The position numbers and the translations under genes are program-made. From Paraglaciecola sp. MB-3u-78 (GTDB lineage Bacteria; Pseudomonadota; Gammaproteobacteria; Enterobacterales; Alteromonadaceae), in NCBI RefSeq assembly GCF_002835935.1, contig NZ_PJCF01000002.1:310001-374000 (forward strand): a stretch of 64,000 bases of DNA. The letters are read 5' to 3'. The notes below the pieces were generated by a model, which did no database searches, was not told where the DNA came from, and saw nothing but the letters and a program-made list of their open reading frames with translations. Position 1 is the stretch's first letter, and every line of letters starts with the position of its first letter. Of the stretch, positions 7,887-18,270 are shown piece after piece.

Positions 7887-8751
7887 GTTCCACAGGAGCG
7901 TTAACTTTACCGTCAAACCATAATTCCTTGCGGTCTAAAGGGGTTTCTTCTGGTAGAAAGGCATTTTCTAATGGGTAAAAAGTTCTGCTTTCAATCTGTG
8001 TTTTATCAATATACGTTTTATAATGTTCTACAAATAACGCTTCATAGGTTCCGTTTTCAATGGCTTTCTCGAGTCCTTTTTTAATCAGGTTCGCCAAAGG
8101 CACACTTTTCTGATTCACAAAAAAGTAAATGGCCGCGGGATAACGTATCCCAAGAGAGGGTTGAACCTGTATATTATTTTCCACATCAGTGTTTTCCAAC
8201 TCATCCCATATTTCTATGATGGAGCGTGGGAAAAAGTCTCCTTGTGCTCTGCCGAGCATTTTTATAAGAGAAGTTTGCGTACGCTCAGTGATTACATCGA
8301 AACCATTGGATTGTAATATTTTGGTATCTGGCCAATCTCGGCCCTGTAATGGTGAAAGTTTAACTAAATGCTCGAATTGCTGAATATAGGTAAAACGTTC
8401 AGCCATATCTTCTCGAATTAACAAGAGACGCCATCCAATCAGTCCTTTAAATATTGGAATGCGTATTGGCAGTAAATCTTTTTCACGCTGAACATTGGTC
8501 ATACCCCAAACAACGTTTATTTCTCTGTTATCTTGCAGCCTATCTAGAGCCTTGCTTTTGGACAGAGAATTATCTGAGGGTTTGAGTTGATAATTAACCC
8601 CGGTTTGATCCAACGCCAATGCCAACAGCTGTATTGGATACTCATCAATGGTTGATGGAGTTTCAATCGAACGAGGAAAGGTTATTTGCCATGATGCACT
8701 CTGGGCATTAACACTAAAGAGTAAGATAAACACAACAAGTGTCTTATTCAT
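7882..8751 (-). CDS. Periplasmic substrate-binding-like protein (SBP_bac_3 fold)
   Basis: 289 residues with a clear signal peptide (MNKTLVVFILLFSVNAQSA|S). The rest resembles amino-acid-type solute-binding domains used as stand-alone sensors in Alteromonadales: IQLLALALDQTG near the start, a hinge around VVWGMTNVQREKDLLPIRIPI, and FVNQKSVPLANLIKKGLEKAIENGTYEALF near the end. No transporter genes are adjacent, so a transport role is not supported. It lies 3 bases downstream of an NTF2-like gene on the same strand and is probably co-transcribed. Ligand unknown. Confidence 0.7.
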   Translation of the reverse strand: MNKTLVVFILLFSVNAQSASWQITFPRSIETPSTIDEYPIQLLALALDQTGVNYQLKPSDNSLSKSKALDRLQDNREINVVWGMTNVQREKDLLPIRIPIFKGLIGWRLLLIREDMAERFTYIQQFEHLVKLSPLQGRDWPDTKILQSNGFDVITERTQTSLIKMLGRAQGDFFPRSIIEIWDELENTDVENNIQVQPSLGIRYPAAIYFFVNQKSVPLANLIKKGLEKAIENGTYEALFVEHYKTYIDKTQIESRTFYPLENAFLPEETPLDRKELWFDGKVNAPVEP

Positions 8752-8754
8752 AAA

Positions 8755-9171
8755 TCACTCAGCAAGGGGGGAAATAGTTTCAAGTTTATTTTCATCATCA
8801 TCAATAACCGCCACAATTATCTTAAGTTGTTTATCTGGCATTTTTTGCAAGGTATATGACGTTGCACAGCCAAAACATAGTTGATCTTGTTCGTTGAAAA
8901 ACTGCCAGCGCATTTTTGAGAAAAATAACGAGTCTGATAAACGCATAGTTTGCTGTAATTTAGGCGTAAACGTTTTAATGCCGGATTGCTTAAAGTTTGC
9001 GAACATCTGACTAATAGCATGTTCTAATTCTAACTCGCTAGTGATGACTTTTTTACTTTTATCACTCATGATAATAGTAGGTGTTAAACAAAAACTGGCG
9101 ACTTTTTTAGGGTCAAAGGTATTTAATGCTTTAGCATAAATATCCAAAAAGTATTCTAAATCAATGGGCAT
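8755..9171 (-). CDS. NTF2/SnoaL-like small protein
   Basis: 138 residues with the pattern of the NTF2-like fold: an N-terminal helix FLDIYAKALNTFDPKKVASFCLTPTIIM, a central FKQSGIKTFTPKLQQTMRLSDSLFFSKMRW strand region, and a C-terminal sheet. No catalytic residues can be assigned. It is the first gene of a two-gene unit with the binding-protein gene 3 bases downstream. Confidence 0.6.
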   Translation of the reverse strand: MPIDLEYFLDIYAKALNTFDPKKVASFCLTPTIIMSDKSKKVITSELELEHAISQMFANFKQSGIKTFTPKLQQTMRLSDSLFFSKMRWQFFNEQDQLCFGCATSYTLQKMPDKQLKIIVAVIDDDENKLETISPLAE

Positions 9172-9215
9172 AAATGATGTATTCCTTAATGAGACATATT
9201 ACGTTCATAAGACCG

Positions 9216-9890
9216 CTATTCGATCCCAATAAATTTATGAGTTTGCAATGACAGACGCCAATTACGCGCTATACAAGTTTTAATTGCAAGGTCAGTTGCA
9301 CGTTTTTGTTGGCTAATGGGCTGTAAATAAATATTGGGAACCGCTTGGTCACCTAACAGGGTCAACACTTCGTCTAACTCTTCGATATGTTTCTCCATGG
9401 CTATGGGATGTTTTATTTCATTTGCGCGGCGCATGGCGCTGCTTAATACAGCTCTGCCTCCCGGCATATTCACTTTGGGCGAAACAGTCACCCAAGTGTC
9501 TGGATGCACAATAATTTCATATGTACCGCTGGTTTCAATTTGCACCGAATAACCTTTTGCTATTAAGCTGCTAGTGATTTCAGTCAAATCATACAAACAG
9601 GGCTCCCCCCCCGTGATCACAATATGTTTGGCCACATAACCATGAAGGTTAAAAAGGGCTAATAGCTGTTCAGTTGTGTGTTCAAACCAACTATCTGACT
9701 CCGCCTTTTCAGACATCACCTTATCCCTTGTAGTTTGTAATTCTGGCGACACTACCCAAGTATGTTTAGTATCACACCATGGACAACCAACAGGACAACC
9801 TTGCAAACGCACAAAAATCGATGGCAAGCCCGTATAACTGCCCTCTCCTTGCAAAGACTCAAACACTTCATTAATTTTATATGAACTCAA
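9216..9890 (-). CDS. queE: 7-carboxy-7-deazaguanine synthase
   Basis: Radical-SAM enzyme that converts 6-carboxytetrahydropterin to 7-carboxy-7-deazaguanine in queuosine/preQ0 synthesis. 224 residues, close to E. coli QueE. INEVFESLQGEGSYTG is the family start; the cluster motif is RLQGCPVGCPWCDTKHTW (three cysteines); ITGGEPC and the QIETSGT strand follow, and the C-terminus RNWRLSLQTHKFIGIE matches the family. Divergent from queC, which acts in the next step, across a ~98-bp spacer. Confidence 0.96.
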   Translation of the reverse strand: MSSYKINEVFESLQGEGSYTGLPSIFVRLQGCPVGCPWCDTKHTWVVSPELQTTRDKVMSEKAESDSWFEHTTEQLLALFNLHGYVAKHIVITGGEPCLYDLTEITSSLIAKGYSVQIETSGTYEIIVHPDTWVTVSPKVNMPGGRAVLSSAMRRANEIKHPIAMEKHIEELDEVLTLLGDQAVPNIYLQPISQQKRATDLAIKTCIARNWRLSLQTHKFIGIE

Positions 9891-9988
9891 TCACTTTCCT
9901 TTTTGTTTAACGCATTCCTGTTGTGGGAATTTACCGTCAAATCGCTTAAAATCGTTATCAATTAATTGATTATAAAGAAGCAAAGCCC

Positions 9989-10648
9989 ATGTCACAAAAG
10001 GTAGTGGTAATTTTTTCCGGAGGGATGGACTCGTTTACCGTCCTAAACCTAGCAGTTAAGCAGGGCTTAGAGGTATTTGCCTTATCTTTTGACTATGGAC
10101 AAAGACACAAAAAAGAACTGGATTATGCAGCACGAGCCTGCAAAGCTTTACATGTTCACCACAAAATAGTCGACATTTCAGCCATCAACCAGCTAATTGG
10201 TGGTTCATCGCTCACATCAGATATTGACGTGGCAGAAGGTCACTACGCAGAAAACAGCATGAAAAGCACAGTGGTACCTAACCGCAATATGATTTTATTA
10301 TCTATGGCAGTAGGTTATGCCGTTTCAATGCATGCCAACAAAGTTTACTTCGGCGCCCACTCAGGCGACCACGCAATATACCCAGACTGTCGCCCAGAAT
10401 TCGTCCACAAAATGAATGACGTATGCGCCATAGCTAACTATGAAGCAGTCGAAATTGTCACCCCTTATCTAGCAGTCAGTAAAACCGCCATTTTAACAGC
10501 AGGCTTAAAAATGGAATTGGATTACAACTTAACCTGGACTTGTTATAACGGCCGTGAAAAATCCTGTGGTAAATGTGGGGCTTGTCAGGAAAGGTTGGAA
10601 GCGTTTACTGAAAATGGGGTGAGTGATCCTTTGGAGTATGAAGGGTAG
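9989..10648 (+). CDS. queC: 7-cyano-7-deazaguanine (preQ0) synthase
   Basis: ATP-dependent conversion of 7-carboxy-7-deazaguanine to preQ0. 219 residues. The PP-loop [13 protein letters not shown] is at residues 5-16, [11 protein letters not shown] follows, VVPNRNMI and [17 protein letters not shown] form the active site, and the C-terminal zinc ligands sit in [17 protein letters not shown]. Pairs functionally with divergent queE. Confidence 0.97.
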   Translation: MSQKVVVIFSGGMDSFTVLNLAVKQGLEVFALSFDYGQRHKKELDYAARACKALHVHHKIVDISAINQLIGGSSLTSDIDVAEGHYAENSMKSTVVPNRNMILLSMAVGYAVSMHANKVYFGAHSGDHAIYPDCRPEFVHKMNDVCAIANYEAVEIVTPYLAVSKTAILTAGLKMELDYNLTWTCYNGREKSCGKCGACQERLEAFTENGVSDPLEYEG

Positions 10649-10883
10649 CTTCGAGATTCAATTCGGTTACTGATTAACTTGGATGTTTTAGAAGACACTT
10701 TTTGCAGATATTTCAGCCAGTTCTCACTGAATTAGAATAATCTTGATTGAAAAAAGTCTGGCGATTTCTAAATTATAGAGTGCCCTAACGTTGGCATTCA
10801 AAGTGTGCTTGTTTTTAATCGTGTAAAGAATATGGGTAAAACATTTTATTATTTCACTGGCTCTGCTTGCAAAAAGGTTGTAC

Positions 10884-11612
10884 TTACCCAAACAAAACAG
10901 CATGTTTTGAGAAATAGTTTGCCCAAAACCCTAAATCTATTTGCCCCTGACTTGCCTGGGTATTACAGATCCCACCGCTAGCAAAATCAATAAAAGCAAA
11001 AAGCATTTCTTGATTGTCCTCAATTCGAGCATTTTTAATGTCGATTAATATTTTAGAATCTAAAATTGCAGTACCAGCAATAAATCCAAACACGCTATGA
11101 ATTAATTGGAAACGCAGATGCTCTTTGTTTTTTTCAGGTAATTGTTGTGCAACCCTTTCATATACCGCAAGCAGATGCGATTGAAATAAGTCATTTGCGA
11201 ATTTTGTTTCTTCATTAGAATCGAGTAATAATTTGCTCAATAGTTTAAATATGTCGTTGCCACGCAGGGGTATTTGTTGGACAAGGATCAGCGGGGCATA
11301 AAGCACCAGCATTAACTCTTGGACACTCATTTCATTCTTGTCTCCACGTTGTTCAATTTGAACCCAGAGATCTTGAACTGCAAGTTCAACTTGTTTGCCA
11401 ACCCACTCAAAGATAGCTTTCAAAATACCGGCTTTATTACCAAAGTGATAATGCACTGCCGATTTGTTTTTTGTACCAGCGGCGGTGTTAATTGCTCGCA
11501 TAGAAACCGCTTCTACCCCTTTTTCTGAAAATAACTTTATGGCTACCAAAAGAAGGCGTTCTCTTATATCAGCTTTTACATTCACCATAAGGTGCTTTTC
11601 AGATATTTGCAT
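10884..11612 (-). CDS. TetR/AcrR family regulator, divergent from a monooxygenase
   Basis: 242 residues. The N-terminal helix-turn-helix (RERLLLVAIKLFSEKGVEAVSMRAINTAAG, then AVHYHFGNKAGILKAIF, about residues 16-65) is classic TetR. The ligand domain is unassigned. The first ATG (11612) may be replaced by MVNVKAD (11588), which aligns better with family starts. The spacer to the divergent flavin monooxygenase carries two adjacent palindromes around 11764-11803, so this protein very likely represses the monooxygenase and possibly itself. Confidence 0.9.
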   Translation of the reverse strand: MQISEKHLMVNVKADIRERLLLVAIKLFSEKGVEAVSMRAINTAAGTKNKSAVHYHFGNKAGILKAIFEWVGKQVELAVQDLWVQIEQRGDKNEMSVQELMLVLYAPLILVQQIPLRGNDIFKLLSKLLLDSNEETKFANDLFQSHLLAVYERVAQQLPEKNKEHLRFQLIHSVFGFIAGTAILDSKILIDIKNARIEDNQEMLFAFIDFASGGICNTQASQGQIDLGFWANYFSKHAVLFG

Positions 11613-11763
11613 GCTGTTTATTTAGCCTTTGGTGTCGCTATAGCTCTAATGAAGTAAGGGCTATGTAATTTTAGAAATAGCGTTTATCAGCGCTCTTCAG
11701 CCTCCAAACACATGGTTATTATATATTTTACAAAAGTAATAATCTTGCCGAAACATCATAATT

Positions 11764-11803
11764 AAGTCAATCGACTTTATTTAAGTCACTTGACTTAAAT
11801 AAA
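11764..11803. promoter_or_regulatory. Tandem palindromic operator in the TetR/monooxygenase spacer
   Basis: Two sites share the half-site AAGTCA: AAGTCAATCGACTT (11764-11777) and AAGTCACTTGACTT. The second is the core of a perfect 13-bp inverted repeat with a 2-bp centre, arms TTTATTTAAGTCA (11776-11788) and TGACTTAAATAAA (11791-11803). Centres are 19 bp apart, close to two helical turns, so two dimers could bind on one face. Confidence 0.7.
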
Positions 11804-11891
11804 TGTGAGCATTATCATTTTCACCACTGAAGGATACCAAAGGTATGCTTTTCTGTATTTGCTGAGTTGTATTACATTTGAAAGGTAACTT

Positions 11892-13403
11892 ATGTCTATT
11901 CAAGAGTTTGATGTTGTAATTGTTGGTGCGGGCTTGTCGGGTATTTCTGCTGCATACTATTTAAAGAAAAACTGCCCCAATAAAACGTTCACTATTCTTG
12001 AGCGCCGTGAACAGATAGGTGGCACATGGGATCTATTTCGTTACCCAGGTGTGCGCTCAGATTCTGATATGTTTACCTTAGGTTATTCCTTTAAACCATG
12101 GCAAAGCGATAAGTCGATTGCTCCCGGTGATTCTATTCGAAACTATGTTAAAGATACCGCTAAAGAGAATGACATTGAGAAACACATTCAATTTCAACAA
12201 AAGCTAATCAGTTCTAGTTGGTCTAGTAAAGAGGCACGCTGGACATTAGATGTTGAACAAAACGATGGCAGTATTCAGCAGGTGCGCACTAACTTTGTAA
12301 TGGGTTGTTCGGGTTATTACAACTACGATAAAGCTTATACTCCTGATTTTAATGGTATTGAACACTTCAAAGGTCAGGTGGTTCATCCACAGTTTTGGCC
12401 AACGAATTTTGATTATTCGGATAAAAAAGTGGTGGTGATTGGAAGTGGAGCAACGGCAGTTACACTTGTACCGGCAATGACAGACAAAGCGGCACACGTC
12501 ACGATGCTCCAGCGGTCGCCAACCTACATGGCGAATTTACCCAGTGAAGATAAACTCGCAAATACGTTAAAAAGGGCACTGCCACCAAAACTGGCTTATG
12601 CCTTAACGCGTTCCAAAAAAATTATTTTTGGTGCAGGTTTTTTTAAACTAAGCCGGACCCGCCCAGCCATGGTAAAAAAACTATTACTTAAAGGAGTGGC
12701 GTCACAACTCAAAGATAAATCATTGGTCAAAAAACATTTTACGCCAAGCTATAACCCTTGGGATGAAAGATTATGTGCAGTCACCGACGGAGATATGTTC
12801 AAAGGTATTAATAAAGGCAATATCTCTGTGGTTACCGATCATATTGAACAATTTACTGAAAACGGCATTCAATTAAAGTCGGGAGTTATACTTGAAGCGG
12901 ATATTGTTATTACTGCAACCGGTTTAGTTTTAAAAAACCCAAATGACACACCTGTTTTTGTTGATGGTAAGCAGGTCGATTTCCCAAGCGCTTTTAGTTA
13001 CAAGGGAATGATGGTTAGTGAAGTGCCTAATATGTCAAATACTGTGGGTTATACCAATGCATCTTGGACCTTAAAAGCAGATTTAATACACGCTTATGTA
13101 TGTCGTTTAATTAATTATATGGGCAAGTCAAATCAAGATTACTGTGTGGCAAAAGTAGAAAATCCTAATATGGATCCAGAACTTGCAATGGACTTTTCTT
13201 CTGGCTATGTAAAACGTTCAATTCATTTATTACCTAAGCAAGGTGATCGTAAACCTTGGAAACTTTTTAATAATTATTTTTTGGATTTTTTATCCTTAAA
13301 GATGGGGTCTTTGCAAGACGGTGCAATAGAGTTTCATCGAGCGGGCGAATTTTTTAATTCGCAAGAAGATATACAACTTAGTCCAAAATCAACGGCTAGT
13401 TAA
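11892..13403 (+). CDS. Flavin-containing Baeyer-Villiger-type monooxygenase
   Basis: 503-residue NADPH/FAD monooxygenase. The FAD Rossmann motif VVIVGAGLSGISAAYYL is at residues 8-24; IGGTWDLFRYPGVRSDSD is the usual second segment; FKGQVVHPQFWP (about 161-172) fits the Baeyer-Villiger fingerprint FxGxxxHxxxW; VVVIGSGATAVTLVPAM is the NADPH site; ATG near ITATGL closes the fold. Substrates in the family are ketones or lipophilic carbonyl compounds, not predictable here. AAAGG lies just upstream of ATG. Expression is probably controlled by the divergent TetR regulator. Confidence 0.9.
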   Translation: MSIQEFDVVIVGAGLSGISAAYYLKKNCPNKTFTILERREQIGGTWDLFRYPGVRSDSDMFTLGYSFKPWQSDKSIAPGDSIRNYVKDTAKENDIEKHIQFQQKLISSSWSSKEARWTLDVEQNDGSIQQVRTNFVMGCSGYYNYDKAYTPDFNGIEHFKGQVVHPQFWPTNFDYSDKKVVVIGSGATAVTLVPAMTDKAAHVTMLQRSPTYMANLPSEDKLANTLKRALPPKLAYALTRSKKIIFGAGFFKLSRTRPAMVKKLLLKGVASQLKDKSLVKKHFTPSYNPWDERLCAVTDGDMFKGINKGNISVVTDHIEQFTENGIQLKSGVILEADIVITATGLVLKNPNDTPVFVDGKQVDFPSAFSYKGMMVSEVPNMSNTVGYTNASWTLKADLIHAYVCRLINYMGKSNQDYCVAKVENPNMDPELAMDFSSGYVKRSIHLLPKQGDRKPWKLFNNYFLDFLSLKMGSLQDGAIEFHRAGEFFNSQEDIQLSPKSTAS

Positions 13404-13435
13404 GATAATGACTTGAAACAAGGGGAATATTAATT

Positions 13436-13456
13436 AAAAAGCCGCATAAATGCGGC
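13436..13456 (-). terminator. Terminator for the LysR gene (minus strand)
   Basis: GCCGCAT-AA-ATGCGGC (13441-13456). Read on the minus strand it is followed by TTTTTAATT, a good T-run. On the plus strand the hairpin after the monooxygenase has no T-run. Confidence 0.65.
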
Positions 13457-13582
13457 ATAGGTAGAGATAAATTAGATGGCAGTTAGCTAATTACTGCCCG
13501 TTACATCAGTTGCGTAAATGTCACCTCAAAATAGCAAGTCGCTTTGCTGTATATTTTGTTTCGATGAATAAACTCGTGGGCC

Positions 13583-14503
13583 CTACTTATCAACTTGCTG
13601 AATAAAGTAGCTGATTTCTTTAATCAAATGTCTCAACACAGGATTTAATCGGGTGTTTTTGCCATTCATCACAAATAATTCGTGACTGAATTCAAATAAA
13701 CTATTGCCTACTGGCACCAGCCCTAACCCTGCTCCTTGGTTTGTGAGTATGTAATCAGGTAATAGCCCCACATATTCGCCAGTCATGATCGCAGCTAGGC
13801 AAGCATCGTAGGAGTCAGAAAAAGTTTGAATAGCCATACGTGCATCGTCAGAAATGTAATTGGCAGAGGACAAGCCGGATATACCAATTGCTGGGTAGTC
13901 TCCAATCTTAACGTTATCAGGTAAACCATCACGATATTTTGCTAGAGCGTGGGAAGGTGCACAATAGAGTCTTCCTTTACACGAAACGTCAATTGGGTGA
14001 AAAGTGACAGACTCAGGTTTAACCATATCATAAGTCGATAACACCAAATGACATTCGCCAGATAAGGCAACATGCTCAACCTCGTTATACAATCGAGTTT
14101 GAATATTCACGTGAATATCATTGAATTTTTTCATGGTACTTTTAACGGATTTACTGACCGCCAAATGATATGAAAGAGGTAAACCCGCCATCATCACTAG
14201 TGTGATGTGGCCTGAATAATCATCGTGCAAACTCTTTAGGTTGAACACAAAGTTATCGAAAGAGTTGAAGATTCGTTTGGTTTCCTGAAATACCACCTCG
14301 CCCTCTTTGGTCATTTGAAAACCACCTCGACCACGATGGCATAATACTAAATCTAAGCGTTCTTCGAGCTTTTTAATGGCCGCGCTAATATTCGGTCGTT
14401 GCATCCTGAGCACTGGCTCAGCTGCAGTAAAGCCATTGCATGAGGCTACAGCATAAAATACACGCAATAATTTGATATCGGATTCTTGGAGACGATTTAA
14501 CAT
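13583..14503 (-). CDS. LysR family transcriptional regulator
   Basis: 306 residues. Winged helix-turn-helix at residues 1-65 (DIKLLRVFYAVASCNGFTAAEPVL, then NISAAIKKLEERLDLVLCHRGRGG), followed by a substrate-binding domain from about residue 95. The GFTAAEP/RP-NISAAIKKLEERL version is seen in orphan LysR proteins rather than those beside a known operon. Convergent with the monooxygenase; the region upstream holds no target gene, so the regulon is unknown. Confidence 0.9.
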   Translation of the reverse strand: MLNRLQESDIKLLRVFYAVASCNGFTAAEPVLRMQRPNISAAIKKLEERLDLVLCHRGRGGFQMTKEGEVVFQETKRIFNSFDNFVFNLKSLHDDYSGHITLVMMAGLPLSYHLAVSKSVKSTMKKFNDIHVNIQTRLYNEVEHVALSGECHLVLSTYDMVKPESVTFHPIDVSCKGRLYCAPSHALAKYRDGLPDNVKIGDYPAIGISGLSSANYISDDARMAIQTFSDSYDACLAAIMTGEYVGLLPDYILTNQGAGLGLVPVGNSLFEFSHELFVMNGKNTRLNPVLRHLIKEISYFIQQVDK

Positions 14504-14647
14504 TACAGCACCACTTATAGGTATAGTTCTTGATACTAAAGTACATAGTAGGAAAGGCTTAGCCGGATTACAATGGAAATTTAGCCTAACGGCTAAAACA
14601 GCTGCTTTAGCTTTAAAAAGATAACATCAAAAGATTAAAGATATTGA

Positions 14648-14782
14648 ACCACAGAGGGCACAAAGAAAAGGAGAAGATGAGTATTGCGGCTTCGCCGAAA
14701 AGACAGCCTAATATTTAACCTTAACATTCTTCCCTCTGTGTAGCGCAGAGGTCGGCGCCCAACGCTCTGTGATCTCTGTGGT
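14648..14782. repeat. CCACAGAG-type inverted-repeat element
   Basis: The 375-bp spacer between LysR and uvrB holds a ~135-bp element with ACCACAGAG at its left end and CTCTGTGGT at its right end. Additional internal copies (CTCTGTGTAGCGCAGAG, GCTCTGTGATCTCTGTGG) can pair with the left arm. Elements of this CCACAGAG type are dispersed in many bacterial genomes. The rest of the spacer shows nothing. Confidence 0.55.
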
Positions 14783-14878
14783 AAATAATCCTTTGCTTTT
14801 GTATGTATTCGCCAACCGATGTTGCGCCAACCGATGTAGCGGTATCCAAGATTGAACTTAGCTGCCCATAGCCTATAG

Positions 14879-16888
14879 CTAAGAGTTTTTCACAATTTGA
14901 GCCCGATAGGCTTCAATGTCATCACGTAAATTCGCCGCTTTTTCAAACTCCAAATCCTTCGCGGCTTTGAACATCACTTTTTCCAGTTCGGTAATTTTTT
15001 GCAAAAGTTGCGGTGTGCTAAGTAAATTATATTTCTTGCTCGACTCAGCCACTAATCTGAGTTTCACTTTACTATCAGAACTGCCATCACCCACGTCCAT
15101 GATGTCGGTAATGGGTTTATTCATCTGCGTAGGAGTAATGCCATGTTTAAGATTGTAAGCCCGTTGTATTTCTCGACGTCTATCGGTTTCTTCAATAGCC
15201 CGTTGCATCGACCCCGTGATCCTATCAGCATATAAAATTGCTCGGCCATTTATGTGCCGGGCTGCCCGGCCCATAGTTTGAATCAGTGATTTATCAGAAC
15301 GTAAAAAGCCTTCTTTATCTGCATCAAGAATAGCCACTAATGACACTTCTGGCATATCAAGACCCTCTCGAAGCAAGTTGATCCCAACTAACACGTCAAA
15401 TTTACCAATACGTAAATCGCGTATAATTTCGATGCGCTCTACAGTGTCAATATCTGAATGTAAATAGCGGGCTTTTACACCGTGCTCATCCATATAATCA
15501 CTTAAGTCCTCAGACATACGTTTGGTTAAGGTCGTAACTAGCACTCTTTCGTTAACTGCCACACACTTATGGATTTCAGAAAGTAAATCATCAACTTGTG
15601 TGCCTACTGGGCGTATTTCTATTTCTGGATCAAGTAAACCTGTAGGACGCACCAGTTGCTCAACTATGTCGTCTGGTGCAATAGCCAGTTCAAATTTACC
15701 AGGCGTGGCAGATACATAAATAGTTTGCGGACTGATTTGTTCAAACTCCTCAAACTTTAGAGGCCTATTATCTAAAGCAGAAGGTAACCTGAACCCATAT
15801 TCCACTAAGGTTTCTTTACGCGACCTATCACCTTTATACATGGCACCGATTTGTGAAACAGTCACGTGGGACTCATCAATAAACATTAGGCCATCTGCTG
15901 GAAAATAATCAATAAGAGTAGGCGGCGGGTCGCCCGGTGCTCGGCCTGACAAGTAGCGAGAATAGTTTTCTATGCCTGAGCAATAACCTAACTCTTGCAT
16001 CATTTCCATATCAAATTGACAGCGCTGTGAAACGCGCTGCTCTTCCACTAATTTATTAACGGACTTAAGTTGCTCGCGCCTTTCTTTAAGTTCGACTTTA
16101 ATATGTTCAATGGCATCAATGATTTTTTCCCTGGGTGTGACGTAATGGGTTTTAGGAAAAACCGTGGCCCGTGTCACGGTTTTCTCAACGGCGCCAGTAA
16201 GCGGATCGAAGATACTGATGCGCTCAACTTCTTCGTCGAACAATTCCACTCTTATTCCATGACGTTCTGAGTCAGCAGGGAATATGTCAATCACATCACC
16301 GCGCACTCTAAACGTGCCGCGATCGAATGCAACATCATTACGGGAATATTGAATTTCAACCAAACGACGCAAAATATCGCGCTGATTCATGATATCCCCT
16401 TGACGAAAATGCACCAACATTTTCATGTAAGACTCAGGATCGCCCAAACCATAAATAGCCGATACACTAGAAACAATAATAACGTCGCGTCTTTCCATCA
16501 AGGATTTAGTGGCTGATAAACGCATTTGTTCGATGTGTGCGTTTATCGATGCATCTTTCTCAATAAAAGTGTCACTCGAGGGCACATAAGCTTCGGGCTG
16601 ATAATAATCGTAATACGAAACAAAATATTCCACCGCATTATTTGGGAAAAACTCTTTCATTTCACCGTAAAGCTGTGCAGCTAAGGTTTTATTATGTGCC
16701 AATATCAACGTGGGTCGCTGCACTTTTTCAATCACATTGGCCATAGTGAACGTTTTACCAGAACCTGTGACACCTAATAATATTTGTCGTGCTAGGCCAT
16801 CATCTAGACCTTCTACTAACGCTTTAATCGCTCTGGGCTGATCGCCGGCAGGCGAATAACTGGAGGATAATTCAAATGCTCTACTCAT
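14879..16888 (-). CDS. uvrB: Excinuclease ABC subunit B
   Basis: Damage-verification helicase of nucleotide excision repair. 669 residues. Walker A GVTGSGKT is at residues 39-46; the DNA-threading beta-hairpin [21 protein letters not shown] follows near 92; DESH helicase motif II near 338; LVATTLTKRM-type and QTMGRAARH motifs close the second RecA domain; a C-terminal UVR coiled coil (residues ~630-665) contacts UvrC. It starts 5 bases after the MATE gene on the same strand and is probably co-transcribed with it, which is unusual for uvrB. Confidence 0.98.
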   Translation of the reverse strand: MSRAFELSSSYSPAGDQPRAIKALVEGLDDGLARQILLGVTGSGKTFTMANVIEKVQRPTLILAHNKTLAAQLYGEMKEFFPNNAVEYFVSYYDYYQPEAYVPSSDTFIEKDASINAHIEQMRLSATKSLMERRDVIIVSSVSAIYGLGDPESYMKMLVHFRQGDIMNQRDILRRLVEIQYSRNDVAFDRGTFRVRGDVIDIFPADSERHGIRVELFDEEVERISIFDPLTGAVEKTVTRATVFPKTHYVTPREKIIDAIEHIKVELKERREQLKSVNKLVEEQRVSQRCQFDMEMMQELGYCSGIENYSRYLSGRAPGDPPPTLIDYFPADGLMFIDESHVTVSQIGAMYKGDRSRKETLVEYGFRLPSALDNRPLKFEEFEQISPQTIYVSATPGKFELAIAPDDIVEQLVRPTGLLDPEIEIRPVGTQVDDLLSEIHKCVAVNERVLVTTLTKRMSEDLSDYMDEHGVKARYLHSDIDTVERIEIIRDLRIGKFDVLVGINLLREGLDMPEVSLVAILDADKEGFLRSDKSLIQTMGRAARHINGRAILYADRITGSMQRAIEETDRRREIQRAYNLKHGITPTQMNKPITDIMDVGDGSSDSKVKLRLVAESSKKYNLLSTPQLLQKITELEKVMFKAAKDLEFEKAANLRDDIEAYRAQIVKNS

Positions 16889-16893
16889 AAATC

Positions 16894-18270
16894 TTATTTA
16901 CTCAATACACTTTGTTCAAATCGAGAGGCGAGGATGGTTTTACACCAAATAAAAGCAATACAGCCAACGGTAATGTTCGCTAATGCTCCCGCCCAAAAAA
17001 GTCCGGATAAATCAAACCAATAACTGCCTAAAAAAGAAAAAGGCACAAAAAACACAAATAAACGCATAAAATTTAATGATAAAGCTGACATAGGCATATG
17101 CATTGCGTTAAAGGATGAGTTGGTCAGAATAGTCACCCCCTGCAATCCATACCCTAAGGGCATAATCATTAGAAACATTATTATGGTCGAGGCAACTTTT
17201 AACTCATCGGTAAATATATTGGCAATTAAACCTGAAAACAGCGCCAAAACAGCAAAAATAAACAGTTGCCATACAATCACAAACTTGACGCATAAACTAT
17301 AGGCCTGCCCTACTCGCTCAAGATTATTTGCCCCAAAATTTTGACTAATAAAGGGCGGCAATGACATGGATAAAGACAACACCACTATGCTAGCAATAGA
17401 TTCTAATCGACCACCGACTCCCCAAGCAGCAACCGCTTCAGGTCCATAATCTGCAACAATTGCGGTGACTATACCCGCAGAAATGGGGGTTAACATGTTT
17501 GCTCCAGCAGCAGGTAATCCAATCTTTAAAATCCCCCCTGTACTGCGCTTTAACTGTTGCCAATTAAGTAATTTAGGCTCAATCAATTTTCGCTTTACAG
17601 CCAATATATACAAAATATAAAACAACCCCGCTGCCCAAGCTATAAGGGTGGCGATAGCCGCTCCTTGTATTCCAAGGGCAGGCACTGGGCCCCAACCAAA
17701 GATAAGTATGGGATCGAGTATCACATTGATAAGGCCACCAAAAGCCATCACATAGCTAGGTGTTTTAGTATCACCAGAAGCACGCAACACACTGTTACCC
17801 ACCATAGGCATTGCCAGAAACACCCCTGCTGCGTACCACACCAACATATACTCTTTAATAAAGACTAATTGCTGTTGATCAGCACCCATCAGGCGGAAGA
17901 TCGGTTCCATTGTCATAACGCCGATAATTGCTAAAACAATAGCTAGCACCATGGTTAACATCAATGCGCCTGTGGCGGTCTCCTTTGCTTGGTCGCGTTG
18001 TCCTGCACCTAGCAACTTAGCAATAATAGCCGAGGTACCAATGCCCAACCCAATGTTAAGACTGATAACCGTAAAAGTAACCGGAAAAGTAAAACTGATG
18101 GCGGCAAGTTGTTGCGTACCTAACATGCCAATAAAAAAGGTATCTACCAGACCAAACGTCATAAGTACTAACATACCTACTATCATAGGCAGAGTCATTT
18201 TACGCAGTGTTAGAGCAATATCATTATTCAGCAAATCTGGGGGGGACGAGGTTTTAGTGCTTGAGGTCAA
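16894..18270 (-). CDS. MATE family efflux transporter
   Basis: 458 residues, about 12 hydrophobic helices in two similar halves. The N-terminus ([32 protein letters not shown]) and [19 protein letters not shown] / [25 protein letters not shown] segments are hallmarks of the MatE fold. It exports drugs or metabolites by Na+ or H+ antiport in known members. It lies directly upstream of uvrB. Confidence 0.93.
   Translation of the reverse strand: MTSSTKTSSPPDLLNNDIALTLRKMTLPMIVGMLVLMTFGLVDTFFIGMLGTQQLAAISFTFPVTFTVISLNIGLGIGTSAIIAKLLGAGQRDQAKETATGALMLTMVLAIVLAIIGVMTMEPIFRLMGADQQQLVFIKEYMLVWYAAGVFLAMPMVGNSVLRASGDTKTPSYVMAFGGLINVILDPILIFGWGPVPALGIQGAAIATLIAWAAGLFYILYILAVKRKLIEPKLLNWQQLKRSTGGILKIGLPAAGANMLTPISAGIVTAIVADYGPEAVAAWGVGGRLESIASIVVLSLSMSLPPFISQNFGANNLERVGQAYSLCVKFVIVWQLFIFAVLALFSGLIANIFTDELKVASTIIMFLMIMPLGYGLQGVTILTNSSFNAMHMPMSALSLNFMRLFVFFVPFSFLGSYWFDLSGLFWAGALANITVGCIAFIWCKTILASRFEQSVLSK

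Noticed and set aside
9891-9988. preQ1 riboswitch before queC or queE
   Set aside because: The short leader has no recognisable preQ1 aptamer; enzymes are divergent with an ordinary ~98-bp spacer.
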